A stretch of DNA of 64,000 nt from Asaia siamensis. GTDB lineage: Bacteria; Pseudomonadota; Alphaproteobacteria; Acetobacterales; Acetobacteraceae. Positions 53,917 to 62,470 of this stretch are shown one piece after another. The translations under genes and the position numbers were made by a program. Each line of letters opens with the position of its first letter. Position 1 is the first letter of the stretch. The notes below the pieces were generated by a model. The model was not told the origin of the DNA, did no database searches, and worked only from the letters and a program-made list of their open reading frames with translations. The DNA lies in contig NZ_BMCH01000001.1 of the NCBI RefSeq assembly GCF_014635085.1, positions 62,001-126,000 of the forward strand, in the 5' to 3' direction.

Positions 53917-54537
53917 ATGGTCCTCTCTCAACTGCGCCCGGCGCTTGTTCTCTTCCTCCTGCTCTCTGCCCTGACCGGTCTGGCCTACCCCTTGGGCATG
54001 ACGGCGCTTGCAAACCTGCTCCTGCCGGAAAAGGCGACTGGCAGCCTTATCAACGCCAAAGGCCGGGTGATCGGTTCGAGCCTGATTGGGCAGGATTTTA
54101 CGGCGCCACGCTATTTCCGCGGGCGCCCTTCTGCCACGATGGGGCCTGACCCCAGGGATGCCTCCAAAACGATCGCCATGCCCTACAACGCGGCTGCTTC
54201 TCTCGCCTCGAATGCCGGGCCGACCTCGAAGGCGCTGCTCGATCAGGTAACGGCGCGCACGGCTCAGCTCCGTGCTGAAAACCCCGATGCGATGGCGCAG
54301 GGCTGGCGTATTCCGGTCGAGCTTGTGACCAGCTCTGCCAGCGGGCTCGACCCCGATATCTCGCCCGATGCCGCGCTCTTTCAAATTGCGCGTGTCGCGA
54401 AGGCACGGGGATTGTCGCCTGACCGGGTGCGTCATCTCGTGCAGAGCCAGACAGAAGCGCCGATCCTCGGTTTTCTGGGGGAGCCGCATGTCAATGTGCT
54501 GGCGCTCAATCAGGCGCTCGATAGACTGGGCCAATGA
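53917..54537 (+). CDS. kdpC: Potassium-transporting ATPase subunit C
   Basis: A 206-residue subunit with one N-terminal membrane helix ('LRPALVLFLLLSALTGLAYPLGMTALANLLLP') and a periplasmic domain ('GQDFTAPRYFRGRPSAT', 'YNAAASLASNAGPTSKALLDQV', 'VELVTSSASGLDPDISPDAALFQIARVAKARG', 'GEPHVNVLALNQAL'). GAGGAA precedes the ATG at 53917; a longer frame from 53872 lies inside kdpB. The stop overlaps the kdpD start by four bases. Confidence 0.96.
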   Translation: MVLSQLRPALVLFLLLSALTGLAYPLGMTALANLLLPEKATGSLINAKGRVIGSSLIGQDFTAPRYFRGRPSATMGPDPRDASKTIAMPYNAAASLASNAGPTSKALLDQVTARTAQLRAENPDAMAQGWRIPVELVTSSASGLDPDISPDAALFQIARVAKARGLSPDRVRHLVQSQTEAPILGFLGEPHVNVLALNQALDRLGQ

Positions 54538-57206
54538 CACCACGCGATTACGACCGCCCGGACCCTGACGCGCTGCTTCGCCAGAATGGCGGCTCGTCGC
54601 GCCGGGGAAGGCTGAAGATCTTTCTCGGTGCAGCACCCGGTGTCGGCAAGACATTTGAGATGCTCACTGCGGCCCATCAGCTGCAGCGCGAAGGCGTGGC
54701 CGTGCTGATCGGCGTGGTCGAGACCCATGGCAGGAGCGAGACCGCTTCCCTCGTTGAAGGGCTGGCTGCGCAGGCGACGCGCCCTGTCGCCTATCGCGGG
54801 CAAATACTGCAGGAGATGGATCTCGATGCCCTGCTGGAAAGTCGCCCCGCGCTCGCCCTTGTTGACGAACTGGCCCATAGCAACGCGCCCGGCTCGCGCC
54901 ACCCCAAGCGCTGGATGGATGTCGAAGACCTGCTCGCCGCCGGTATAGACGTCTATACCACGGTCAATATCCAGCATCTCGAAAGCCTGAACGACGTCAT
55001 CGCCTCCATTACCCGCGTGCGCGTGCGTGAGACCGTGCCGGACCGGGTGGTGGAGCAGGCCGATGAGGTGGAGCTGATCGACCTGACCCCGAACGATCTG
55101 TTGCAGCGTATGCGCGATGGCAAGATCTACGGCCCGCACACGGCGGGTCGCGCCATGCTGCATTATTTCTCGCCGGGTAATCTGACGGCCCTGCGCGAAC
55201 TGGCCCTGCGCCAGACGGCGCAGCAGGTCGATGCGCAGCTTGTCGACCACATGAAGGCCAATGCCATAGCTGGCCCCTGGGCGGCGGGCGAACGCGTGAT
55301 GGTATGCCTGACCCTGCAGGATGGCGATGCCAGCCTACTGCGCTATGGCAAGCGCCTGGCTGACAGGCTGCACGCGCCATGGATCGTACTGCATGTCGAG
55401 ACCAGCCGCGATCTGACAGATGATGCGCGCGCCCGCATGGCGTCGCAGATGCATCTGGCACAATCGCTCGGGGCCGAGACCGTGACCATTCCCGGTCATG
55501 ATGTTGTGCTCGATGCGCTCTCTTTTGCCCGCGCCCAGAACGTGACGCAGATCGTGGCGGCGCATCCTGCCGGGTCGGGCTGGATCGGGCGGTTGCGGCA
55601 GATTCTGGGGCGCAGCACGACCGAGCGGCTGATCCAGCGCTCCGACGGCTTTCCGGTGCATGTCGTGCCGCGCTCCGGCGAGGCGGTAACGGGGCGTCTG
55701 CGCGAGAAAATCAGACCAAGCCTGAGCCCTTATCTCGGCAGCACGGCCATCGTTCTGGCAGCGCTGGGTCTGGCGCTGCTGCTGCGTCAGGGCTTTGAAG
55801 TGAGCAATGTCTCGCTCGCCTTTCTGACCGCCATTCTGGGCGTGGCGGTGGCCTATGGACTCTGGCCGTCTCTCTGGGCCTCTCTGCTCGGGATGCTCTG
55901 CTTCAATTTCTTCTTTCTGCCACCGCTTTATACCCTGACCATCGCGGCGCCCGATAATGTGGTGGCGCTGTTCTTCTTTTTCGCCACGGCCCTGATTGCG
56001 AGCAATCTGGGCGCGCGTGTGCGCAGTCAGGCCGTGGTGGCGCGGCATAGGGCCGAAGTCACGCAATCGCTCTATCATTTCAGCCGCACCATCACCGGCA
56101 TGATCAAGCTGGATGATCTGCTCTGGTCGGTCAGCCATCAGATGGCGACCCTGCTCAATTGTCGCGTCGTACTGCTGATGCCCGAAAACGGGGTGCTGCG
56201 CGTGCAGACCTCCTATGATTCCGGCCATCCGATTGGCGAAGACGGTTTTGCCGCAGCAAGCTGGGCCTGGAAAAACAACCGTGTGGCCGGGCGCGGCTCC
56301 GATAATCTGCCTGGCGTGCGCTGGCTCTTCATGCCGCTGCGCACGGGGCGCGGGCCAGTGGCCCTGCTCGGGATCGACCGCGACCGCAGTGGCGCCTTGC
56401 TGGATGCCGAGCAGCAGGGCCTGCTTGACGCGCTAGGCGAGCAGACAGCGACCGCTATCGAAAGCATTCTGCTGGCGCGCGATCTCGACCGTGTGCGCCT
56501 TGATGCCGAAACCGACCGACTGCGCGGGGCGCTCCTAACATCCATCTCCCATGATCTTCGCACGCCGCTCGCCTCGATCTTGGGCGCAGCTTCCAGCCTG
56601 CGCGACTACGGTGAGGCTTTGGGGGAGGAGGGGCGTCACGAGCTGCTCACTACACTGACCGACGAGGCCGAGCGCCTGAACCGCTTTGTCGGCAATCTGC
56701 TCGACATGACGCGGCTTGAGGCTGGCGCCCTACCGCTGCGTTTTGAGCCGGTCGATTGCGCCGAGGTGGCGGCCTCTGCTCTCTCACGCGCCGCGAACCT
56801 GCTGGATGCACATCCTGTAGCCCTAGAAGTCGCGCCCGATCTGCCGATCGTACCGCTTGATGACGTGCTGCTTGAGCAGGCTCTGTTCAATATTCTCGAT
56901 AATGCCGCCAAATACACCGCGCCCGGCACACCCATTAAGATCAGGCTGTCGGCAGAGGCCGCGCATCTCGTCATTACCATTCTGGATGAGGGGCCGGGCT
57001 TTGGCGCGCGCGACCCGGCGGTGCTTTTTGCCAAATTCACTCGCTTCGCCGCTGCCGACACGGCGCGGGCGGGCACCGGGCTGGGGCTTGCCATCGCGCG
57101 CGGTTTCGTTGAAGCGATGGGGGGAGAGATAACGGCGGCAAACCGCCCCGACCGGCAGGGGGCGATATTCACCCTGCGCTTTCCTCTGGCAGAAAAGGCA
57201 GCCTGA
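54534..57206 (+). CDS. kdpD: Potassium-responsive sensor histidine kinase
   Basis: An 890-residue KdpD with all domains in order. The cytoplasmic KdpD domain has Walker A 'GAAPGVGKTFEMLTAAH' and Walker B-like 'LALVDELAHSNAPGSRHPKRW'. A universal-stress-protein-like region follows, then four membrane helices, a GAF-like region, the phosphoacceptor His673 in 'LTSISHDLRTPLASILG', and a catalytic ATP-binding domain ('NILDNAAKYT', 'DEGPGFG', 'GTGLGLAIARG'). It senses low K+ and phosphorylates KdpE. Confidence 0.97.
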   Translation: MTPRDYDRPDPDALLRQNGGSSRRGRLKIFLGAAPGVGKTFEMLTAAHQLQREGVAVLIGVVETHGRSETASLVEGLAAQATRPVAYRGQILQEMDLDALLESRPALALVDELAHSNAPGSRHPKRWMDVEDLLAAGIDVYTTVNIQHLESLNDVIASITRVRVRETVPDRVVEQADEVELIDLTPNDLLQRMRDGKIYGPHTAGRAMLHYFSPGNLTALRELALRQTAQQVDAQLVDHMKANAIAGPWAAGERVMVCLTLQDGDASLLRYGKRLADRLHAPWIVLHVETSRDLTDDARARMASQMHLAQSLGAETVTIPGHDVVLDALSFARAQNVTQIVAAHPAGSGWIGRLRQILGRSTTERLIQRSDGFPVHVVPRSGEAVTGRLREKIRPSLSPYLGSTAIVLAALGLALLLRQGFEVSNVSLAFLTAILGVAVAYGLWPSLWASLLGMLCFNFFFLPPLYTLTIAAPDNVVALFFFFATALIASNLGARVRSQAVVARHRAEVTQSLYHFSRTITGMIKLDDLLWSVSHQMATLLNCRVVLLMPENGVLRVQTSYDSGHPIGEDGFAAASWAWKNNRVAGRGSDNLPGVRWLFMPLRTGRGPVALLGIDRDRSGALLDAEQQGLLDALGEQTATAIESILLARDLDRVRLDAETDRLRGALLTSISHDLRTPLASILGAASSLRDYGEALGEEGRHELLTTLTDEAERLNRFVGNLLDMTRLEAGALPLRFEPVDCAEVAASALSRAANLLDAHPVALEVAPDLPIVPLDDVLLEQALFNILDNAAKYTAPGTPIKIRLSAEAAHLVITILDEGPGFGARDPAVLFAKFTRFAAADTARAGTGLGLAIARGFVEAMGGEITAANRPDRQGAIFTLRFPLAEKAA

Positions 57207-57907
57207 TGAGCGACCCGACCCTTCTGGTTGTCGATGACGAACCCGCCATCAGGCGCTTGCTGCGCACCACGCTTGCGAGCCAGTCATGGCGCATTCTCGA
57301 AGCCGGATCGGGCGAGCAGGCCCTGCAACGCGCCAGTGAAACCCCGCCCGATCTCGTTCTGCTCGATCTGGGCCTGCCGGATATGGACGGGGTAGAGGTG
57401 CTGCGCCAGCTCCGCCGAGAGCGGCCCAATCTGCCTGTGGTCATTCTGTCGGTGCGTGACGACGAGCGCGGCAAGGTCGCGGCCCTTGAGGCCGGGGCGG
57501 ATGACTACGTGACCAAACCCTTCAGCATGGCCGAACTCATCGCCCGCCTGCGCAACGCCCTGCGCCACGGCCTGCAACAGGAAGGCACGGTGCCGCTTTT
57601 TACCTCGGGCGATCTGACCATAGACCTCGTCCGCCGCCAGATTTTTCGCAGTGGCGAAGAACTTCGCCTCTCCCCCCGCGAATGGGATATCCTTCGCATG
57701 TTGGTTCGATATGCAGGCCGCGTACTGACCCATCAGACCATCATGAAACAACTCTGGGGCCCGACTGGCGATGTGCAGCAGCTAAGGGTCTATATCCGCC
57801 AGATCAGACAGAAGATCGAGCCAGACCCGGAGAGGCCGCGGCATATTCTGACGGAGACCGGGGTGGGGTATCGGCTGGCTCATTGCTCAACGGGACGAGT
57901 TGGGTGA
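57206..57907 (+). CDS. kdpE: Kdp operon response regulator (OmpR family)
   Basis: A 233-residue regulator. The receiver domain has the acidic pair in 'LLVVDDEPAIRRLL', phosphoacceptor Asp54 in 'LVLLDLGLPDMDG' and Lys in 'DYVTKPFSMAEL'. The winged-helix effector reads 'LRLSPREWDILRMLVRYAGRVLTHQTIMKQLWGPTGDVQQLRVYIRQIRQKIEPDP'. Its ATG overlaps the kdpD stop by one base. Its likely target is the phased repeat upstream of the operon. Confidence 0.97.
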   Translation: MSDPTLLVVDDEPAIRRLLRTTLASQSWRILEAGSGEQALQRASETPPDLVLLDLGLPDMDGVEVLRQLRRERPNLPVVILSVRDDERGKVAALEAGADDYVTKPFSMAELIARLRNALRHGLQQEGTVPLFTSGDLTIDLVRRQIFRSGEELRLSPREWDILRMLVRYAGRVLTHQTIMKQLWGPTGDVQQLRVYIRQIRQKIEPDPERPRHILTETGVGYRLAHCSTGRVG

Positions 57908-57977
57908 GCCAGCTGGAGGGGGCTATCTGCCTTATGAAAATGCCAACTTCGGAGTAGAATAGTTAGTCAATCAATGT

Positions 57978-58688
57978 CTATGTAGTCGAAATCACAAGGC
58001 TCTGATCTATTTGCGCTGAGGATAGAAAATTTGCAAATGCTGTTTTGTTGATCGCATTCAGCTTATGATCTCCGATTTTGCATACCATAAAAAGTCGGAT
58101 AATTTTTGACAAAGGTATAGCATCGTTCGATTTGAAACTATGCCAATTTTGATCAGTTGTCTTTGAAGAATCAAAAAAATAGAATCCATCAGCATGATAA
58201 ACCACAGCATAGGCGCTACTTGTAAAACGCTGCATTTTTTGACATTGTTCTTTAATTTCTGCAGTTCCAAGACTCCTAAATCGGCCATTTCCTGTGTGCC
58301 TTTTTGCTTGAAAGAGGAAGCCCTTGTGGGCCTCGATTCCTGGAAGTCCAGATTCAAGCACAATCATAGCGTCCGCTCCGCTGATGGACTCTTCAGAATT
58401 CATCCCTTTTGCGACAGTGGATCTACCCATAAAACGAGGTGCTTTAATTATCTCAGTTTGCAGAGTAACTTTTTTTTGTGTGTCATTCGATCCTCTCACA
58501 CCAAAGGGCTGTGAGATAGAGTTGCAAGAGAGCACAAATCCGTTAATAGCAGTTTCCAGCATCTGAATAAGACGTTCGGTGATCGCTTCTTCTCCGACTA
58601 TAGTTCCTTCTGAAATCCTTTTCGCAAAGTGTCTTTCCACATTCCTGATTTTTTCCTCAAGTTTGTCTAAGCTATAATCTGTAAACAT
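57978..58688 (-). CDS. Protein with a probable PD-(D/E)XK nuclease-like core in AT-rich DNA
   Basis: A 236-residue protein of no recognised family. The pattern fits a restriction-endonuclease-like fold of the Mrr-type variant: an early helix with acidic residues ('GEEAITERLIQMLETAING'), then 'SGADAMIVLE' with Asp106, a short loop, and 'KGFLFQAKR' with Gln127-x-Lys129. A helix 'EIKEQCQKMQRFTSSAYAVVYHADGFYFF' follows. Its base composition is much lower in GC than the kdp genes or the peroxidase gene on either side, which suggests recent transfer. It is convergent with kdpE. Possible roles are defence or DNA repair; the function is unknown. Confidence 0.65.
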   Translation of the reverse strand: MFTDYSLDKLEEKIRNVERHFAKRISEGTIVGEEAITERLIQMLETAINGFVLSCNSISQPFGVRGSNDTQKKVTLQTEIIKAPRFMGRSTVAKGMNSEESISGADAMIVLESGLPGIEAHKGFLFQAKRHTGNGRFRSLGTAEIKEQCQKMQRFTSSAYAVVYHADGFYFFDSSKTTDQNWHSFKSNDAIPLSKIIRLFMVCKIGDHKLNAINKTAFANFLSSAQIDQSLVISTT

Positions 58689-58995
58689 ATATACTTACCC
58701 TTTAAGATAAAGCAGGATTGTGAGGGGGTATTTTTCGTTATTTAAAAACAAAGCCTATATTGGATGCATTACAGTGCTCCGGATGCAAAGTACGTTCGCC
58801 GTACAAATGTCAGCTTTCGCGCTACAAAATAAACCGTACAGTAAATGACTAAGGTCCATCATCGCATTCTAAGCATTATGTACGCTCAAGGGAAGATAGC
58901 AGCGCAATTTAATATTAGAGAAGGGGTGAAAGCGCACACGTTTAGAGGCGAGCGTTGGTGTTATGCTTATGCGGATCCGTTTCGGCAGGGATATT
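58689..58995. other. AT-rich gap beside the nuclease-like gene
   Basis: About 300 bases of low GC that continue the atypical patch. It would contain the promoter of the minus-strand nuclease-like gene. A 61-codon plus-strand frame (58845-59030) runs into the end of the peroxidase gene and shows no features. No flanking repeats, integrase or insertion-sequence ends were found. Confidence 0.4.
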
Positions 58996-60348
58996 TTATG
59001 GATCCGTCAAAGCATGAAGGAAAATTATGACTTTCTCGCGCTCGACAGGCGTGAGTGCCGGGCTCGCATGTTTCTCGAACGGGGCATCAGTGTTGTCTAT
59101 GTTGTTTTCATACCGAACCGGCAGGTCATCATGCGGCCTTACTGACCCATCTCGTCGACGCGAATAGAATCGCTCCGGCTCGATATCTCGCAGTACATAA
59201 AAATCCATCACCTGACGCAGCGTGGTGAAGACGCCGTTATGAAAGAACACCTTCCTTGTGGCGCTGTTGCGCAGCGATGGGGTGCGGAAGAAGCCGCAAT
59301 AGGCATCATTGTGGCCGATATCCGCACGTCCCGCGGCGCAGAGGCCGAGATCGTAGGTGCCTTTGGGGGCAAGGGGGTTACGCGGGGCGGCGAGGGCTTC
59401 GTATTGATGGTCGGTGAAGAGCGGCGGTCGGCCTTCCTCATCCACCGCGCTCAGATGGCAGGCGGCGCAATTGCCTTTCGCCGGGTCGTTGAAAAGTCGC
59501 AGCCCTTCGGCTTCGTCTCGTGTCAGGCGGGTTTTCCCCTCCAGCCAGGCATCATAGCGGCTCGAGTAAGGGTGAAATGACGGCGCCTCGATCTGGTAGC
59601 GCGCCAGCGCAAAAAGCGCCTCGGCAATCAGCATATCGTCAGAAGCATGGGCGCCGATCAGGCGAAACAGATCGGCGCTATACGGCGCATGGCGCAGGCG
59701 GGCCGCGACACCGGCGTGGGTCGCCGCCATCTCGCGCGCGTCGAAAAGCGGCCCGGCGGCCTGGCTTTGCAGCGTGTCGGCCCGACCGTCCCAGAACAAA
59801 CCGCCCTGCGGCACCATGGCCTGCGCCGAAGCGCCGGTATTACTGGCCGATTTGACGCCTTTAATGCCGGGTGGTGGTGGGGGAGGCGGCGCCGTTTCGC
59901 TGGTGGCATTATCGGGGCCAACGCTGAAAGGCGGTTGGCGCTCGCGATAGGTGAGCGAAGGCACGGCGCGCACGCCGAACTTGTCCATCGCCACACCGCC
60001 CTTGGCGAAAGCCAGCGCATTGTCTGGCGCGTAATGTGCGCTCGGCACATGGCACGAGGCGCAGGAAAGCTGACCAGACCCGGAGAGCGCCTTGTCAAAA
60101 AATAGCGCCTTGCCCAGTTTCGCCATGGCAGAAAGCGGGGCAACAGGGGGGCGCACCAGCGTGACAGGGCAGGGGTTGCTGCCATCGCTGGCAGGGGAAC
60201 AATCCTTGGCCAGTGCGGCTGGAGCGTTCGCTGTCAGCGTTCCAAGCAGAAACGCCTTCGTCAGAAAGCTGCGGAAGCTGGCGCTCTGCCTGCCAGCATT
60301 TCCCGAACGTTCTCCCCTTTCGACGGAATCAGAAAACCTTTGGCGCAT
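58996..60348 (-). CDS. Exported di-heme cytochrome c peroxidase (MauG/CcpA family)
   Basis: About 450 residues with a signal peptide ('FRSFLTKAFLLGTLTANAPAALA'). Two heme c sites: 'SGSGQLSCASCHVPSAHYAPDNALAFAKG' and 'DPAKGNCAACHLSAVDEEGRPPLFTDHQYEAL'. The C-terminal block 'FFRTPSLRNSATRKVFFHNGVFTTLRQVMDFY' and 'LTPVEREKVIIFLHALTDP' match MauG/peroxidase relatives. A Pro-rich insertion ('PPPPPPPGIKG') lies between the hemes. The chosen ATG (60348) overlaps the upstream phosphoesterase gene by 20 bases, so the two are coupled. Role: periplasmic peroxide reduction or oxidative protein modification. Confidence 0.92.
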   Translation of the reverse strand: MRQRFSDSVERGERSGNAGRQSASFRSFLTKAFLLGTLTANAPAALAKDCSPASDGSNPCPVTLVRPPVAPLSAMAKLGKALFFDKALSGSGQLSCASCHVPSAHYAPDNALAFAKGGVAMDKFGVRAVPSLTYRERQPPFSVGPDNATSETAPPPPPPPGIKGVKSASNTGASAQAMVPQGGLFWDGRADTLQSQAAGPLFDAREMAATHAGVAARLRHAPYSADLFRLIGAHASDDMLIAEALFALARYQIEAPSFHPYSSRYDAWLEGKTRLTRDEAEGLRLFNDPAKGNCAACHLSAVDEEGRPPLFTDHQYEALAAPRNPLAPKGTYDLGLCAAGRADIGHNDAYCGFFRTPSLRNSATRKVFFHNGVFTTLRQVMDFYVLRDIEPERFYSRRRDGSVRPHDDLPVRYENNIDNTDAPFEKHASPALTPVEREKVIIFLHALTDP

Positions 60349-61978
60349 CACGCAGCACCGATCCGTCTTTCGGCGCGAGATAGAGCGGTGTGGTGTCGGG
60401 CTGGCTCTTGAAGTCGAACAGCCCGTCCATATCCTGCGCGTCCTTATCGAAAGACCCGCCGCCAAGACGAGCGCCCTCAAGGAAGTTGTTTTCGATAAAG
60501 CGCAGAACCGAGCTTTGCGTCAGCAGGGTATGATCGATCGCATTCCGGCGCGCCCAGGGCGAAAGAACCAGAAGCGGTGTGCGCGTACCGGGGCCGCAGC
60601 GTCCGTTCACGGGGGCGCCCTTCACCCCAGGGGCCGGGGCTCCCTTGCCGCACTGGCCGGGGCCGTTGAGCTGGTCGGCCTGCATGTCATGCGAGCTGTG
60701 CTGCACAGGGGTAAAGGCGTGGTCATACCAGCCATCGGAATCATCATAGGCGATGATGATGGCCGTATCCTTCCATTCCGGTCGCGACTGGATGAAATTG
60801 ACCAGACGCACCATGCCTTCCTGTTCGTCCAGCGGGTCGGAATAACCAGCATGGGCATCCTGAAACGCCGGGAGCTTCAGGAATGACACCGCAGGCATAT
60901 GGCCCGCATTGGTGGCGGTGATGAAATCATCCAGATCATATTCATGGTTGGCAGGGTCTTTTGTCTTGCCATCCACACCGATGGTCTGACCGATGGCCGC
61001 TACACCCGAGGGGCGCAGATGCTTCGGGTTGGAGGTGCTAGGGTAGTATTGAAACCAGTTGTGATGCGGGATGTAGTCAACCACCGTCTGCGCCACGACT
61101 GTTGAGTAGGTGGCGCGCTGGCAGCCGCTCGTGCCATTGCGGTTATGCTGCGAGAGATCGAACCCCGCCATGAACCCGCCCCAGCTCACGTTTTTCGCCG
61201 TCAGCAGATCGCCGATATTGCGGCCTTCCATCCAGACCTGCTCACCCGGCACCGAACAGACATCGCCCGTCGGGTCGATATCGTTGATCATGGTCATGCC
61301 GCCTTGCCCGTCATTGATGAAAGGCGAGACCGCATTACGCGTCGAGGGCTTTTGCGAAGAGGCCGTGATATGCAGCCCGTTGGTCTGGCCTGAAACGATT
61401 TCGAGCGCACCGGGCGTCGAGGGGCCATAAGTGTCGGTATAGGCGTTGTCGCTCATGGCAAAACGCTGCGCGTAGCGCCAGAGCGCAGTCACAGTGTTGC
61501 CGTCGAAATATCCCATCACCTGCCCGCGCGTGGCAAAAGCCCCGACGCCACCGGGCGAGCCCCGGCCTGTATGCAACGGAAAGAGGTCGGCCTTGCCGTT
61601 GTGATAGGCCATCTGCTCGGCTGTGTAGCCGTGATTCTGGTCTGCCGTGCTGGCCTGTGTCCGGTCGAGGCGGAAAGGAAGCGCCGCATCGGCCCCATTG
61701 GCCGGATTGGTATTGGGGTTGGTGACCAGAAGGTTTGATCGCAGCAGCGTATTGGCTGGCGGCGTGCCAAGTCTGGGCAGAAACACCGGCTCGCCTTCGG
61801 GATTGGCGGCCTGCGGATAGGTGGCAAAGTAGTGATCGAACGAGACGTTCTCGTCAAAGATCACCACCACATGCTTGATCGGCGTTTTCGTCTGTATCTC
61901 GGCCCGGGCCTGAAGGGGGGCGCTGAGGCTGGTGAGGGCGAGAAGGGCGGAGGCGAAAGAACGGATCGGAAAACTCAT
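60329..61978 (-). CDS. Exported phosphoesterase (phospholipase C/acid phosphatase family)
   Basis: About 549 residues with a signal peptide (MSFPIRSFASALLALTSLSAPLQARA). The alkaline-phosphatase-superfamily active site reads 'IKHVVVIFDENVSFDHYFATYPQA', with later metal-site blocks 'ADQNHGYTAEQMAYHNGK', 'TAIIIAYDDSDGWYDHAF' and 'GPGTRTPLLVLSPWARRNAIDHTLLTQSSVLRFIENNF'. These belong to the PF04185 family, which includes phospholipase C and AcpA acid phosphatases. The ATG at 61978 starts at the signal peptide; an ATG at 62029 is also in frame. It may release phosphate from lipids or extracellular esters. Confidence 0.92.
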   Translation of the reverse strand: MSFPIRSFASALLALTSLSAPLQARAEIQTKTPIKHVVVIFDENVSFDHYFATYPQAANPEGEPVFLPRLGTPPANTLLRSNLLVTNPNTNPANGADAALPFRLDRTQASTADQNHGYTAEQMAYHNGKADLFPLHTGRGSPGGVGAFATRGQVMGYFDGNTVTALWRYAQRFAMSDNAYTDTYGPSTPGALEIVSGQTNGLHITASSQKPSTRNAVSPFINDGQGGMTMINDIDPTGDVCSVPGEQVWMEGRNIGDLLTAKNVSWGGFMAGFDLSQHNRNGTSGCQRATYSTVVAQTVVDYIPHHNWFQYYPSTSNPKHLRPSGVAAIGQTIGVDGKTKDPANHEYDLDDFITATNAGHMPAVSFLKLPAFQDAHAGYSDPLDEQEGMVRLVNFIQSRPEWKDTAIIIAYDDSDGWYDHAFTPVQHSSHDMQADQLNGPGQCGKGAPAPGVKGAPVNGRCGPGTRTPLLVLSPWARRNAIDHTLLTQSSVLRFIENNFLEGARLGGGSFDKDAQDMDGLFDFKSQPDTTPLYLAPKDGSVLRDAPKVF

Positions 61979-62076
61979 GGGAAAATACGACAACACCTGT
62001 TCAGAAAAGAGAAAGCACCGGTCTCTCAAGGCACCGAAAGGGGCACCGGATAGGTGAGAGACCAGCCGCTTGTGGC

Positions 62077-62247
62077 TCAGGTGCGATCATCGTCGCGCAG
62101 CGTCTCTTCGTCCAGAGCCATCAGCGCGCCACGACGCGATTGCAGCGAAATGGCAGTCAGACGATGCTCGCGCCACGCAGCGACGAGCGTCTGACGCCAG
62201 CGATCCGAGGGAGCCGTAGGGGTTTGATGCTGAAGCTGATAGTCCAT
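62077..62247 (-). CDS. DUF1127-like mini-protein
   Basis: A 56-residue protein: MDYQLQHQTPTAPSDRWRQT then LVAAWREHRLTAISLQSRRG and ALMALDEETLRDDDRT. The W-x-x-x-R-x-x-R and final 'aLxaLDexTLRDdd' layout matches the small Arg-rich DUF1127 proteins. These are common in alphaproteobacteria and linked in some species to phosphate and RNA metabolism. AAGGAGCAGG lies just before the ATG, which supports translation. It sits upstream of the phosphoesterase gene on the same strand. Confidence 0.7.
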   Translation of the reverse strand: MDYQLQHQTPTAPSDRWRQTLVAAWREHRLTAISLQSRRGALMALDEETLRDDDRT

Positions 62248-62470
62248 TGACCTGCTCCTTTTCCAGAAGGCCGTCGGGTTACGGCGCCTCGATAGAGGAT
62301 TCGCTGGCGATGGTGTGTGACCATTCCATGAATTTGCCCGGCCAAAGCGTTTGAGCGAACAATGCGTTGCATTGGCACAGACGAAAACCGGGCGTTTGGA
62401 GGGACAGGTCTGCGATGCAGGCAATCCTGACGGGCGCGCCTCCATGTGAAACGCGCCACGTTGTTGGGGT

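Noticed and set aside
58845-59030. Plus-strand 61-codon frame in the AT-rich patch
   Set aside because: It overlaps the end of the peroxidase gene, lacks a ribosome site and shows no protein features.
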